NCBI GenBank assembly: GCA_047967505.1
Contig: CM106539.1
Source: Dipteris shenzhenensis
Lineage: Eukaryota > Polypodiophyta > Polypodiopsida > Gleicheniales
Reading direction: 5' to 3' (one strand)
DNA: 64,000 bases
Translations under genes and position numbers: made by a program
Shown here: one piece after another, positions 23,187-33,847 of the stretch
Numbering within the stretch: position 1 is the first letter of the stretch
Layout: the number at the start of each line of letters is the position of its first letter
Notes under the pieces: model-generated
Databases searched by the model: none
What the model was told of the DNA's origin: nothing
Seen by the model: only the letters and a program-made list of their open reading frames with translations

Positions 23187-23499
23187 CTGTTCAAAAGATA
23201 TATATCAAGGGGGAAATTTCCACATAGGACAGAAGTGCTGCATTGTTTTCAAGATTCTTTAAATCTTTATCTCGATCCTATTGTGAACAACCAATGGGTT
23301 CAAGAAAACCTATCAAAGATTTTTCTTTCACACTTTCTGGAGGTATCTCAGACTTACTGCCACCACCTAAGGTGCATCCATTAGGTTGTAGTTTGTGCCC
23401 TTTGGCATAATTCTTGGGTCGAGGGTTGTGGCACACGTGTTGTTATTTAAATTTTATTTAGTGTTTTTGTTTTTGATTTTGTTTTTTGGGGAAAGAAAC

Positions 23500-24625
23500 T
23501 GGGGAAGGGGGGGAAAGGGGAAGGGAAGGCGGGGGGGCCACTAAAAGTCCGGTCTGCCCCACCATGTTTAGTTGAGGCCCAGATTAGCATGTACACTTTC
23601 TTGTTGGTGGTCAGCTCCCTGAATAGGTGGCTTCTAGTGAGCTAGAACGAAGTTGTGAAATCCTGGGAAGAGATTGGACAAGCTTTCCAGCAAAAAAATA
23701 GAAATACAAACCCACAACTTTTAGTGCTTTTGGCTATAATTTTATGGTTTGAGAACAATGCTTCGAGCCTGTAAAAGATTATTATTCTGCTCATGAGGTT
23801 TCATCTAAAGATATTAACATGTTCAAATAATATTTTTTCGTCTGGGGGAGGGAGGGCATCTATCTAAGGGGTTCCTGCATAGAGATTTCAGGGAACTCAA
23901 GCATCTCCTGTGGTGATAGCCAACTGCAAATCATCCCTCGGGAATCCTAAGTCCCCGCAAAACATACACCACCTGCGACCCCCTTTCTCTCTTCACTCAC
24001 CAGGTTGTAGGGTCTTCTACAGCCAGAGTGAATTGGGTTTGGGGGGGAAGGGGGGGCATAACAAAGCCCTCACTGAGAGTCTGGTCTCCCCTGCCATGCT
24101 TAGTTGAGGCCCAGATTATGAATGGACACTTGCATCCAATTTCTTGTTGGTGGTCAGGTCCCCGAATAGGTGGTTTCTAGTGAGCTAGAACGAAGTTGTG
24201 AAATCCTGGGAAGAGATTGGACAAGCTGTTTTATCCAGCAGAAAAATAGAAACCCAAACCCTCAACTTTTAGTGCTTTTGGCTATAATTTTATGGTTTGA
24301 GAACAATGCTTAGAGCCTGTAAAATATTTCTATGTCATTCCAATACAATCACAATAGTTCAGGAACTTAGTGCCAGTCTTCACTCAAGCTAGCACGCCGC
24401 ATTAATGAATAATATGATAAACTTTTCAAACTGGTAAGTTGTTTGTCATAAGTTAAATTGAGTGTGCAGGAGGTTTATCTGCTCATGAGGTTTCATCTAA
24501 AGATATTAACATGTTCAAATAAAAAAAAATTCGCCTGGGGGAGGGAGGGCATCTATCTAAGAGGTTCCTGCATAGAGATTTCATGGAACTCAAGCATCTC
24601 CTGTGGTGATAGCCAACAGGAAATC
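23500..24625. repeat. diverged tandem duplication, ~532-bp period
   Basis: Copy 1 (about 23500-23930) and copy 2 (about 24035-24625) share long blocks including TTGAGGCCCAGATTA, GCTAGAACGAAGTTGTGAAA and GGGAGGGAGGGCATCTATCT. Copy 2 carries an extra ~130-bp insert (about 24,330-24,475). The region lies upstream of the first visible cereblon exon. Confidence 0.85.
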
Positions 24626-24787
24626 AACCTGAAGCCTAGTCTTGTGTCTCAAATCTATGCTCTAATTGCAAATAGGAGCCTGAGACCAACTGTGGTGAAG
24701 ATTAATACCCCAAAATGCCAACCCCAGTTTCACTTGAATGAGTTTGTATTGGCATATGTTTTGAGGGGACTTAGGATTCCCGAGGGA
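23935..24787. repeat. inverted repeat pair, ~33 bp arms
   Basis: 23935-23967 contains CTCGGGAATCCTAAGTCCCC. 24752-24787 carries its reverse complement with one or two mismatches. The loop is about 785 bp and overlaps copy 2 of the tandem duplication. Confidence 0.7.
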
Positions 24788-25720
24788 TATGTTTTTAGCA
24801 TGTATTGTAGAACCACCGGAGGAGTCTCCAAAAATGTTTTTTCTATCATAAATATCACACAAACATACCAGAAAAAGGTTCGTGTAGAGGGAAGAGGATA
24901 GGAAGAAATTGTTGTGTTTAACATTTCATGGAATTTGAATAGATAGCTATTCCATAAGTTGAATAGATAGCTGTAAAAGTCAAAATCTATTTCCATAATT
25001 TGCACTATTTCCATAAGTTGAATAGATAGCTATAAAAGCCAAAATCTATATGTACTCTGAACAAAGATGAGCAACATTTGTGGTCTTCTCTACTTGGCAG
25101 CCACTCATTTCCCCCTCGATACCTTCCATCCGCCCCTTCCCCCCCCTCAGCAACTACATGGTTCATGTACATCCAGTGTCCACCCGGCCTCATTCTCCCT
25201 ATGACTTGATTGCAAGTCCGTTTTCCAGCCCAGGAAGCAAACCTGCGAACCCGTTTCTCTCTTTACTCACCAAGGTTGTAGGGTCTCTCTACAGCCAGAG
25301 GGAATCCACCTGCAGTCAGCCCCTGCCTCCCTCCATTTCCTGGACTCCTTGCACCATCAAACCTTTTCAGACCTCCCTTCTGCCACCAATGATAATCTCC
25401 TTTCATCACCCAATTTACCACTCCCACTCTTCCTCTCCCCCCATCCCTGCAGGTTTTCAAAAGCCTTTGTGTCCTCCTAGTCATTGTTTCCTTATCTCCC
25501 ATCAGCATTACCAGCTTTTTGTTTACTTTTCTGATTGACTTGTCTAGCATTTTTTCTTCTACTCTCCTTTTTGTAGAATGTAAGAGAGTGGAGAGGAAAA
25601 GGTAGAGAGAGCAAAAGACATGACACGAATACGACTATGACACATTTATTTAGATAAGGAAATGAACTTAAATCACACAAATCCTAATAGTGTTAGAAAC
25701 CCTATGCATTGGTGCTCATG
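24626..25720. other. no gene identified
   Basis: Contains local duplications of CCATAAGTTGAATAGATAGCT (two to three copies, 24.93-25.03 kb). Short blocks such as CACCAAGGTTGTAGGGTCT are shared with 23.98-24.03 kb. Open frames here are pyrimidine-rich and show no domain. Confidence 0.4.
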
Positions 25721-25721
25721 G

Positions 25722-26575
25722 GATTATACCTAGATGAATCCAAGAACATTCCCAAACTCATCCTCTAAAAACACAATTTAGTGCAGTTTCAATGTCACGA
25801 TAGTCACTGATAAAATTGAAAACCATAAACTCCATCACACATAGTAGGGACTAGGTACTATGACATCCCCACTGACGTCATCAGCGCCCAACAGTGGGTG
25901 AAGACCATAGTATAAAAATATGCTCTCACACATACACACCCACACATACTTGAGCATCCATTTATACAAAGTCTTCATACTGAATTTCTGTCGGTACTCC
26001 GGAGGTGGAGGGCAGACTCAGCCATGACGAAGGCTAGCACAAAAGGAGAAGGCTAATCAAAAAAAAAGTCCAAAATCTCTTCATTCCAGCTACAACTGCG
26101 TGTGAAGTCTAAACGATTTCATTTTAGTCTCTCCCAAACGAGCATCTAAGTCTAGCTGATAGGGCAACGGACCATTTAAGATGGAAAGAATTATCGCATT
26201 ACCAGCAGGCCGTAACTTGGACGAAAACTTCACAAGGTTAAATTTGCATGTCCGCTAATACGGCATAAGCATATACCTAGATGAATCCAGGAACATTCCC
26301 AAACTCATCCTCTAAAAACACAACATAGTGCAGTTTCAATCTCACGATAGTCACTCATAAGATTGAAAACCATAAACTCCATCACGCATAGCAAGGACTA
26401 GCTACTATGACATCCCCACTGACGTCATCAACGCCAAACAGTAGGTGTAGACCATAGTATAAAAATATGCTCTCACACATACACATCCACACACCCACAC
26501 ATACTTGAGCATCCATTTATACAAAGTCTTCGTACTGAGTTTCTGTCGGTACTCCAGAGGTGCTCATGGGATTAT
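25722..26575 (-). repeat. two tandem copies of an old Copia-type LTR segment (A, B)
   Basis: Copy A (25722-26005) and copy B (26271-26558) are ~90% alike. On the minus strand they carry a TATAAATGGATGC promoter-like motif. A third copy lies at 48361-48653. The phrase GGTGCTCATGGGATTAT occurs at both outer ends (25711, 26559). Continuity with 32827-32882 across the young Copia insertion places them in the 3' LTR region of an older minus-strand Copia. Confidence 0.65.
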
Positions 26576-26601
26576 CCTATTTCTATCATGTGATTCCTAA
26601 G

Positions 26602-26802
26602 TGTTGGGGTAAAGGCACATTGCCACCCTTTAAAATGTTATGACACCTATGACTGTCTTAAGACAATCATACGGTGAATCCCTAATCCTAATAAAACTCT
26701 ATGAGTTTGTGGTGTGGCTCAACACTTTACACACCCACACTTCTTGTGTCTCCCTCTCTCTCTCTGTCTTCATCGTTCCACTCACTCACTCTTTCCCTCT
26801 CA
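26602..26802 (+). repeat. young Copia 5' LTR
   Basis: 201 bp, TG...CA ends, followed by the PBS after a two-base spacer. It contains a (CT)n stretch near the 3' end. Confidence 0.95.
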
Positions 26803-26804
26803 AG

Positions 26805-26817
26805 TGGTATCACAGCC
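26805..26817 (+). promoter_or_regulatory. Copia primer-binding site
   Basis: TGGTATCACAGCC, close to the plant initiator-tRNA-Met complement TGGTATCAGAGC. Confidence 0.85.
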
Positions 26818-28414
26818 TCTACCTCTCCCTCTCATTTTTCGGTCTACCCCTCCCTCTACCCCTTCCTCTCCCCTCGGGCCTCGTGCCCTCAACAGCTAGC
26901 AGGGCGACGGCGCAGGCGAGCAGATCGAGCCAGCAGCGAACGGGGCAGCACCAGAGAACGGGGCAGCGCTAGCGAGCGAGGCAGCGCAAGCGTGCAGGGT
27001 GAGCAGCTAGCGCAGAAGCAGCTGCTCACGCAGCTTTAGCTACAGCAGCAACTAGCTGCTGCTAGCTGCGCAGGCGCAACCAGTGCGCGCACCGCACAAC
27101 ACCCGCCGCGCGCAACTAGCGCGACCAACGTGCAACACCGGCAACCGTACCGTACGAACGTTGCGACAGGAGATACAGGTCGAAAAAAAATTTTTGGATT
27201 TCGTGCCCTCGCAGGTACAGGGTATAGCAAGTACCCTGCGCAGGTACAGGAGGTACAGCAGGCACAGAATTTTTGTTTTGGGGAAGAAGGAAAAGAGAGA
27301 GCACTCTGCTCTTCATTCCTGGAATTTGTTCAGTTCTAAAACTGCGTGTTTGAGGTACAGCAAGTACACTCGTGTCCCTCGTGCTTGAGGTGACTATTGC
27401 CACAGTGTGTGGTGGTTGCACAGTTATTTTGTTTCGCGGAGGTCAGATGCCTTGATTTTGCAGAGGGCTTTTATGCTTTTGCTGAGTGCAAATCTCAGTT
27501 TTCGGGTGACAATTTCATAGGGCTTTTGCCTGGAAGTGTATGCAGTGTATGCCTTGAGGCAGTGTGGAGCTAGGTTGCCCGGTCTTGTTTCCGCAGTGTA
27601 TTCAGTGACATTTCTTGCAGGTCACATTCTGTGTACGACACTTTCAAAATCTCAGTTGAGCCACGCTTGGCCAGGGCGCATCGAGTTTACTCGGTCCCTA
27701 ACTGTCCATCGTTGACAGTGCTCAAAAGATTTTCTCTTCAGTGCTTGTACGTTGGGATCTGTGTTGTTACTGTGTACACATAGCCGTTTATGCATTACAT
27801 TGTCAGGTGAAAGTGCCACGAGAGCGCTGTATTTTGTATGCTACCTCAGTGTTGAGGGTGTTTTTCACTTGGTACAGGTGTCAAATCAAGGGGCTTTTGC
27901 CCAGATTTTGCTTGTGAGCACTTGAGTTACTGTTTGAGAACTTCAGATGCCTTTTATCCCCTTGGCAGAAGGGTGATTGTTTGGGATTTGTCCCATACTT
28001 TGTTGCAGGTTTGTGACAGGCTGAGGTGTTTGGAGCCTTTTTCAGTGGACAAAACAGAGTATGACAAGTGGTTTATGCATATAAAATCAGTGCAATACCT
28101 CATCTGAGGTGGGAGAAGTGTCCAGGACAGCAGTGTTTTGTGCTTCGTCAGATGATGATGCACTGATAAAACACTTGTGGAACAGCTGCAGCATTCTGAA
28201 ATTACTGTTTTATGCCTATTTGAGCACGGTACAGTGTGTCAGAAGGTACAGTGACTGGAGGGAAAATTTTCTGTTTTGCTGCAGAATTTTTGACAGTAAA
28301 AACAGCACTATTGTGAGTGCTCCTGGCTCTTGATAGAGCAGGTTTTCTGAGAAATCAGAATTTTATTTAGTCTTTTTTTGACTTACAGGGAGTCAGGTAC
28401 TTTCCTTATCTGAT
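26818..28414 (+). other. Copia untranslated leader
   Basis: A 1.6-kb leader with a GC-rich CAGC-repeat start (26.88-27.13 kb) and no convincing ORF. Its length is unusual for Copia. Confidence 0.6.
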
Positions 28415-29650
28415 ATGGCATCAGGGGGAAGTGAATCTTCAATACTGAACATAAAGAAATTGGAAGGGGCACACAATTATGCATTATGGGCAGAACAGTG
28501 TTTGAATGTACTTCTGCTAAAGAAGATTTCTAAGCCCATAAGGGTGAAGGGTGTCAAGCCATCTGGGATGGCAGATGATGAGTGGGAGGAGCTTGATTTG
28601 TCCGCAAGGGCTGCTATCATGCTTACTCTCACTGATTCTCTTGTGTTCAATGTTCAGGCTGAAAAGACCTCTTATGGCCTATGGCAGAGGCTAGAAGAAT
28701 TGTATGCCCAAAAGAGCTCAGCCAGTAAGGTTTATTGGTTGAAGAAGCTTGTCGACCTTCGCATGAAGGAAGGTACAGCTAAGACCTCACACTTGAGTGA
28801 GGTTAATGCCATCTTTACACAGCTTATTGCACAGGGATTGAACCTTGATGAGGAGTTCAAGGCTACTTTCTTGTTGTGTACCCTCCCTGAGAGTTGGGAC
28901 ACTTTCAAGACTACTCTGTCAAATTCAAATGTCACTCTTATGTATGCTGATGTGGAGAGCTCTCTTCTCATGGAGGAGATGAGTAGGAAGAATAATGTGG
29001 GCAGCAAGTCTTCCAATGCTTTGCAAGTACAGGAAAGAGGTAGGACTCAGCAGAAGAGGAGATCTGCTGGCAAGTCCAAATCCCGCAGTCAGTCCCGTGG
29101 CGAGAAGGATATTGAATGCTTTTACTGTGGCAAGAAGGGACATGTGAAGTCTAAGTGCTTCAAGTTTATACGGGATCAGAAAGCCAAGAAGGCTGAGACA
29201 AAGGATGCAGGCAGTGGAAGCAAAGGCAAAGGCAAGGCCAAGGCAGATGACTTGGATACAGTGAATGTTGCAGCAGAGGACAGTGACAGTGACAGACATG
29301 ATGTTTTATGCTCTTCTGCTGTAATTGCACATACATTGGTTATTGATGGCCATGACATGCACACCTGGCTCTTGGATTCAAGTGCTTCTTTTCATGTTAC
29401 TCCTCATAGGGAGTGGTTTACTTCCTACACAGGTACTCATGGAGTTGTTCACCTTGGGAACAACTATGCATGTCAGATTGCAGGGATTGGCAGTATACAG
29501 ATAGTATTCCCTGATGGACGCATATTTATGCTTGATGGTGTTCGCCATGTGCCGCAAATCAAGAAAAATCTGATTAGCACTGGCTTATTGGATGACAGTG
29601 GTTATCACACCACATTTGGGGATTCCAAATGGGTGATTACTGATGGCTAG
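28415..29650 (+). CDS. Copia gag-protease
   Basis: 411 codons. The N-terminal half is a Copia gag of the UBN2 type (NYALWAEQCLNVLL, GTAKTSHLSEVNAIFTQL). A CCHC knuckle, CFYCGKKGHVKSKC, follows near residue 235. A Lys/Asp-rich spacer and a protease region with LLDSSASFHVT near residue 320 come next; the usual DSGAS reads DSSAS. The frame ends in TAG at 29648-29650 and continues without shift into the integrase, so the stop is within an originally continuous gag-pol frame. The ATG is preceded by GATATGGCATC and is the first one of this frame. Confidence 0.9.
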   Translation: MASGGSESSILNIKKLEGAHNYALWAEQCLNVLLLKKISKPIRVKGVKPSGMADDEWEELDLSARAAIMLTLTDSLVFNVQAEKTSYGLWQRLEELYAQKSSASKVYWLKKLVDLRMKEGTAKTSHLSEVNAIFTQLIAQGLNLDEEFKATFLLCTLPESWDTFKTTLSNSNVTLMYADVESSLLMEEMSRKNNVGSKSSNALQVQERGRTQQKRRSAGKSKSRSQSRGEKDIECFYCGKKGHVKSKCFKFIRDQKAKKAETKDAGSGSKGKGKAKADDLDTVNVAAEDSDSDRHDVLCSSAVIAHTLVIDGHDMHTWLLDSSASFHVTPHREWFTSYTGTHGVVHLGNNYACQIAGIGSIQIVFPDGRIFMLDGVRHVPQIKKNLISTGLLDDSGYHTTFGDSKWVITDG

Positions 29651-29656
29651 GTTGTA

Positions 29657-30712
29657 GTGGCTGAGGGTTATAAGAGTGATACCTTGTACCCTCTTTATGT
29701 TTCCAGTGTAGGTAATCATGTTGTTGCCATAACCGAGCTGCCGAAGGTTTCATTGTGGCATAGCCGGTTGGGACACATGTCCGTTAAAGGAATGCAAGAA
29801 CTGTCACGTCTGGGTTATCTGCCGTCTCTTTCATTTTCAGATTTGCCTACTTGTGATCATTGCATATTTGGCAAGCATTCTATGACTCCTCATAAGAGGA
29901 GAACTCCCCAAAATAGAGCACCGCTTGATCTAGTGCACACTGATTTGTGTGAGATGCCACAGCTATCACTAGGGGGTGCAAAGTATTTCATTACTTTTAT
30001 TGATGATGCCACACGCAAAGTGTGGGTCTATTTCTTGAAGCATAAGAGCGATGCCTTAGATGCTTTCAAGAAGTTTGTCGCTCAGGTTGAGAATCGGACA
30101 GGACGCAGGCTGAAATGCCTCAGATCTGATAATAGGGGTGAGTATGTGTCACATGCTTTTATACAGTTTTGCGAAGCTAAGGGCATTAAACAGGAACTCA
30201 CAGCCCCTCATAATGCATCTCAAAATGGTGTGAGTGAGCGGATGAATCGAACTATTCAGGAGAAAGTTCGATGTATGTTGTCTTATGCTGCATTGCCCCA
30301 TGGCTTTTGGGCAGAAGCCGTGCAAACAGCAGTTCACCTAATTAACAGGTCACCGAACAAGGCTTTGGAGCTGAAAGTGCCAGAGGAGGTGTGGTCTGGC
30401 AAGCCACCTTCATATAAGCACTTGCGTGTGTTTGGCTGCGAGTGCTTTGCTCATGTACGCAAAGAACTGCGCACCAAACTAGAACCAAAGTCTTTTAGAT
30501 GCATCTTCATGGGTTACGGTGACGAAGGTGAAATGGGGTACAGGTTATGGGAGCCCGTCAAACGGAAGATTATACGCAGCAATGACGTCATCTTTAAAGA
30601 GGATAGTGTACACAAAGAACCCATGCAACCTGTGGAATACAGGAGGGTTGTTTATTGTGATGTCGGACAGCAAAGAATGCCCATTAATATATGCAGCAGC
30701 GGGCTGCTGTAG
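29657..30712 (+). CDS. Copia integrase
   Basis: Same frame as gag, directly after the TAG. Zinc-binding HSRLGHMSVKGMQEL...CDHCIFGK is followed by the core. Its first Asp is in VHTDLC, its second in LRSDNRGEY and its Glu in NGVSERMNRT. VFGCECFAHV and KCIFMGY-like sequence end it. The frame runs out at TAG 30710-30712, where a one-base shift is needed to continue into the RT frame. Confidence 0.9.
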   Translation: MAEGYKSDTLYPLYVSSVGNHVVAITELPKVSLWHSRLGHMSVKGMQELSRLGYLPSLSFSDLPTCDHCIFGKHSMTPHKRRTPQNRAPLDLVHTDLCEMPQLSLGGAKYFITFIDDATRKVWVYFLKHKSDALDAFKKFVAQVENRTGRRLKCLRSDNRGEYVSHAFIQFCEAKGIKQELTAPHNASQNGVSERMNRTIQEKVRCMLSYAALPHGFWAEAVQTAVHLINRSPNKALELKVPEEVWSGKPPSYKHLRVFGCECFAHVRKELRTKLEPKSFRCIFMGYGDEGEMGYRLWEPVKRKIIRSNDVIFKEDSVHKEPMQPVEYRRVVYCDVGQQRMPINICSSGLL

Positions 30713-32526
30713 ATAACCCTGTTCAAGAGGGTATACAGGCTGAAAATCAGCCAGACAATTTTGTCAATGATGCACCACTGGATATGCCAGCAAATGGGGC
30801 TGTAGAACAGCCAAATATGGTGGTACACCCACCCGTCATGCATGACGAACAGGCTAGACAGCAGCCAAATCCGGAACATTTTGTTAGGAGGAGCACCCGT
30901 GTACAACGGCCTCCTGACAGGTTTGTTCCAGGAGCCAATAATGTGGCTGATTTTATCATGCTGACAGATTGTGGTGAGCCTTCCAACTTCAAGGAAGCTA
31001 TGGGAAGAACAGAGAAAAGGAAGTGGGAGAAAGCCATGCAGTCAGAAATGGACTCCCTACTTCAAAATGATACATGGGACTTGGTGCAGCTACCTGCAGG
31101 CAGAAAGGTTTTGCCATGCAAGTGGGTTTACAAAGTCAAAGTGGATTCAAATGCTTTACCGAGGTATAAGGCCAGATTGGTTGCCAAGGGATTTAAGCAG
31201 GAGAAGGACATTGACTTTGATGAGATCTTTTCCCCTGTAGTCAAGATGACTACTTTGAGAGCAGTGTTAGCTCTTGTTGCTCATGAGGACATGGATTTAT
31301 ATCAGATGGATGTGAAGACAGCTTTTCTTCACGGAGATCTCCATGATGAGATCTACATGAGTCAGCCAGAGGGATATGCTGTTAAAGGGAAAGAGCAGCT
31401 TGTGTGTAAGCTCAAGAGGAGCTTGTATGGACTCAAGCAGGCGCCAAGAGAATGGTACAAGAAGTTTGATGCCTTCATGCAGTCCCAAGGGTATCATAGG
31501 TGTGAGACCGATCACTACTTGTACACCAAACGGGCAAAGGATGGCAGTTTGATGCTACTCATTCTATATGTGGATGACATGCTGATTGCCAGCAAATCTC
31601 AGCATGAGATCATTGCTTTGAAGAAGCAACTACATAAGTCTTTTGACATGAAAGACTTGGGTGATGCAAATCACATACTGGGTATGCGGATTACTCGTGA
31701 CAGGTCTAAGGGACTTTTGTTTCTGTCACAGAAGGAGTACATTGACAAAGTACTGCAGAGGTTTAAAATGGAGGGGGGGAAGTCTATTAGTACCCCGTTG
31801 CCTCCACATTTAAAACTCAGCAGTAAGGACAACCCCAGATCAGATGATGATAAGGCTGAAATGGCCAAGGTTCCGTATGCATCTGCAGTTGGTTCTTTGA
31901 TGTATGCCATGGTTGCCACTCATCCGGATATTGCTTTTGCGGTGGGAGTCATCAGCAGGTATATGGCAAATCCAGGCAAGCGGCACTGGGAAGCAGTGAA
32001 AGGCGTCTTGAGGTATCTCAAGGGTACCAAAGACTTGTGCATATGCTATGGTAGGCAGGATGCATTGGTGCATGGTTTTACAAATTCAGACTATGCAGGG
32101 AATGCAGATAACCGGAAGTCTACTACCGGTTATATTTTCACATTTGCAGGAGGTGCTATATCATGGGTGTCTCGGTTGCAGAAATGCATTGCACTGTCAA
32201 CCACTGAAGCTGAATATGTTGCAGCCACTGAGGCTTGCAAGGAAGCAATATGGCTTACTCGGCTGGTGGGAGATTTGGGCATTACAGGAGATATGCCAGT
32301 TTTGCATTGTGATAGTCAGAGTGCTATCATGTTGGCAAAGAATCCGGTCTTTCATCAGAAGACCAAACACATAGATGTGAAATACCATTTCATCAGGGAG
32401 GTGCTGGAAGACAAGCGGCTTGAGCTTGTGAAGGTGCATACTGATGATAATCCTGCAGATTTGCTCACTAAGAGCTTGCCTACAGAGCGGTTTGCACATT
32501 GCCGCCACATCATGGGATTAGGATGA
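30691..32526 (+). CDS. Copia reverse transcriptase-RNase H
   Basis: 611 codons. RT motifs: CKWVYKVKVDS, QMDVKTAFLHGDL, SLYGLKQAPREWY and catalytic LILYVDDMLIAS. RNase H motifs: NSDYAGNADNRKSTTGY, LSTTEAEYVAATEAC and KHIDVKYHFIREV. It ends in TGA just before the polypurine tract. The first Asp of the usual SDSDWAG reads Asn. Overlaps the integrase frame by 22 bases in another phase; this is probably a frameshift mutation, since a TAA lies just upstream in this frame. Confidence 0.92.
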   Translation: MQQRAAVDNPVQEGIQAENQPDNFVNDAPLDMPANGAVEQPNMVVHPPVMHDEQARQQPNPEHFVRRSTRVQRPPDRFVPGANNVADFIMLTDCGEPSNFKEAMGRTEKRKWEKAMQSEMDSLLQNDTWDLVQLPAGRKVLPCKWVYKVKVDSNALPRYKARLVAKGFKQEKDIDFDEIFSPVVKMTTLRAVLALVAHEDMDLYQMDVKTAFLHGDLHDEIYMSQPEGYAVKGKEQLVCKLKRSLYGLKQAPREWYKKFDAFMQSQGYHRCETDHYLYTKRAKDGSLMLLILYVDDMLIASKSQHEIIALKKQLHKSFDMKDLGDANHILGMRITRDRSKGLLFLSQKEYIDKVLQRFKMEGGKSISTPLPPHLKLSSKDNPRSDDDKAEMAKVPYASAVGSLMYAMVATHPDIAFAVGVISRYMANPGKRHWEAVKGVLRYLKGTKDLCICYGRQDALVHGFTNSDYAGNADNRKSTTGYIFTFAGGAISWVSRLQKCIALSTTEAEYVAATEACKEAIWLTRLVGDLGITGDMPVLHCDSQSAIMLAKNPVFHQKTKHIDVKYHFIREVLEDKRLELVKVHTDDNPADLLTKSLPTERFAHCRHIMGLG

Positions 32527-32614
32527 GACCATTCTTATTTTATGGTCTTGTATACAGTAACTGTATATTGCTGTAATTTTTATTCTTTTCTCCCCTTTAG
32601 GCACATTGGCCTTT

Positions 32615-32625
32615 AGGTGGGAGGT
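32615..32625 (+). promoter_or_regulatory. Copia polypurine tract
   Basis: AGGTGGGAGGT immediately before the 3' LTR. Confidence 0.85.
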
Positions 32626-32826
32626 TGTTGGGGTAAAGGCACATTGCCACCCTTTAAAATGTTATGACACCTATGACTGTCTTAAGACAGTCATACGGTG
32701 AATCCCTAATCCTAATAAAACTCTATGAGTTTGTGGTGTGGCTCAACACTTTACACACCCACACTTCTTGTGTCTCCCTCTCTCTCTCTGTCTTCATCGT
32801 TCCACTCCCTCACTCTTTCCCTCTCA
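32626..32826 (+). repeat. young Copia 3' LTR
   Basis: 201 bp. It differs from the 5' LTR by one transition near AAGACA(A/G)TCAT and one substitution in CCACTC(A/C)CTC. Confidence 0.95.
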
Positions 32827-33030
32827 CTAAGACTACGATTAGTGATCTTTGCTTGCTTCACAAGGACGAGCTTATCTTAACATTTTCCCCTCATTAAGCA
32901 CATATGTGTTTCTCAACCAGCAATCGTTCTAATGGCTTCGTAAAAATCTCCAAAACATTCTCCCTTATGTCATAATCCTCGGCTGTTATTTCTCCAATTT
33001 GGCAATGAAATACCCACTTGTGCCAATATG
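32827..33030 (-). mobile_element. older Copia 3' end (RNase H tail, PPT, LTR start)
   Basis: The minus strand reads DIRENVLEIFTKPLERLL, a Copia RNase H tail, at about 32,990-32,900. GAGGGGAAAA (PPT-like) follows, then TGTTAAGATAAG from 32882, an LTR start. The LTR is interrupted at 32827 by the young Copia and resumes at 26601 on the other side. Confidence 0.7.
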
Positions 33031-33033
33031 CTT

Positions 33034-33161
33034 TGTAATGAAGGGGGAAAAAGGGCCAATTTAGAGGTCCTTTAGAGGCCTTTTAGGTGGAAAATGTGAA
33101 GGGACTATATAAGTCCCCATCCACCCCTTATTGTACACTTTTGATGTGACATCTAATCTAT
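33034..33161 (+). repeat. outer Gypsy 5' LTR, first part
   Basis: Begins TGTAATGAAGG. It contains a TATATAA promoter-like box and stops at CTAT, the target duplication of the inserted small LTR element. Confidence 0.75.
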
Positions 33162-33521
33162 TGCTAGAAAGGTAGCATGAGCAAGTGTGCAAATAGGAGC
33201 AATAGCAAGTATAATTTCATTCATGAGTAGAGTTATACATAGTGGAATGCCCCTGAATAGGTGGCTCCAGATCCATGATTATCTCCCTGATTGTCTCCAT
33301 CAGTAACACCCCCAAGTCCTCCATCAGACTGGCCACAAAGTCCCTAGCTTATCTCAATCACACCTAGATGGGTGACACCTAACTGATGAGTCCCCTGACA
33401 CACCTACCATGGCGCTCACTAGCACTCACACCATGTCCTACACAAGCACTAGCACACTAGCACACACACACCACATGACCATGTCCATAAGTGTGTCCCC
33501 TAAACATCAATTTATCCAACA
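33162..33521 (-). repeat. small LTR element, 3' LTR
   Basis: 360 bp, ~95% alike to 34928-35270; it ends in the minus-strand TGTTGGATAAATTG at 33521. Confidence 0.88.
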
Positions 33522-33533
33522 TACCCCCCCTTA
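33522..33533 (-). promoter_or_regulatory. polypurine tract of the small LTR element
   Basis: The minus strand reads AAGGGGGGGTA directly before the LTR. Confidence 0.75.
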
Positions 33534-33847
33534 AATTGATGACCTTCTACCCTGGCAGTAGACAATGGGATACAACATGGTTTTCATGCTCCCGACCTTG
33601 TTCTCACTCTAGTTGCATCCGCAGTAGACTCATGTGGGCACCCTAGCTCCACCATGATCTCACTCCAAATCAGGTTACCTTAGTTTACAATAAGAGAGTC
33701 CACCTGGAATATGTATCTTTGGGTATCACCATAGGACATATGACTCAAAGCAGGCAAACATAACTAACTAAAATGGAAATAACATATCATTTTAGGATGG
33801 ATTATCCATGGCAGAGCACCTTATTGACTCAATCACACAACATAAAA

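Larger units (their letters stand above)
26602..32826 (+). mobile_element. young Copia retrotransposon, structurally complete
   Basis: 6,225-bp element with 201-bp LTRs (TGTTGGGG...TCTCA) that differ at only two positions. The target duplication CTAAG is perfect (26597-26601, 32827-32831). It has a PBS, a long 1.6-kb leader, gag-protease, integrase, RT and RNase H, and a polypurine tract before the 3' LTR. Coding is broken by one in-frame TAG and one frameshift. The near-identity of the LTRs points to recent insertion. It sits in an older minus-strand Copia LTR. Confidence 0.95.

Noticed and set aside
23187-33000. Missing 5' exons of cereblon
   Set aside because: I looked on the minus strand for the start of the LON domain and found nothing convincing; the similar-looking TTCCCAGG at ~23,660 and ~24,195 belongs to the tandem duplication and does not read as LON.
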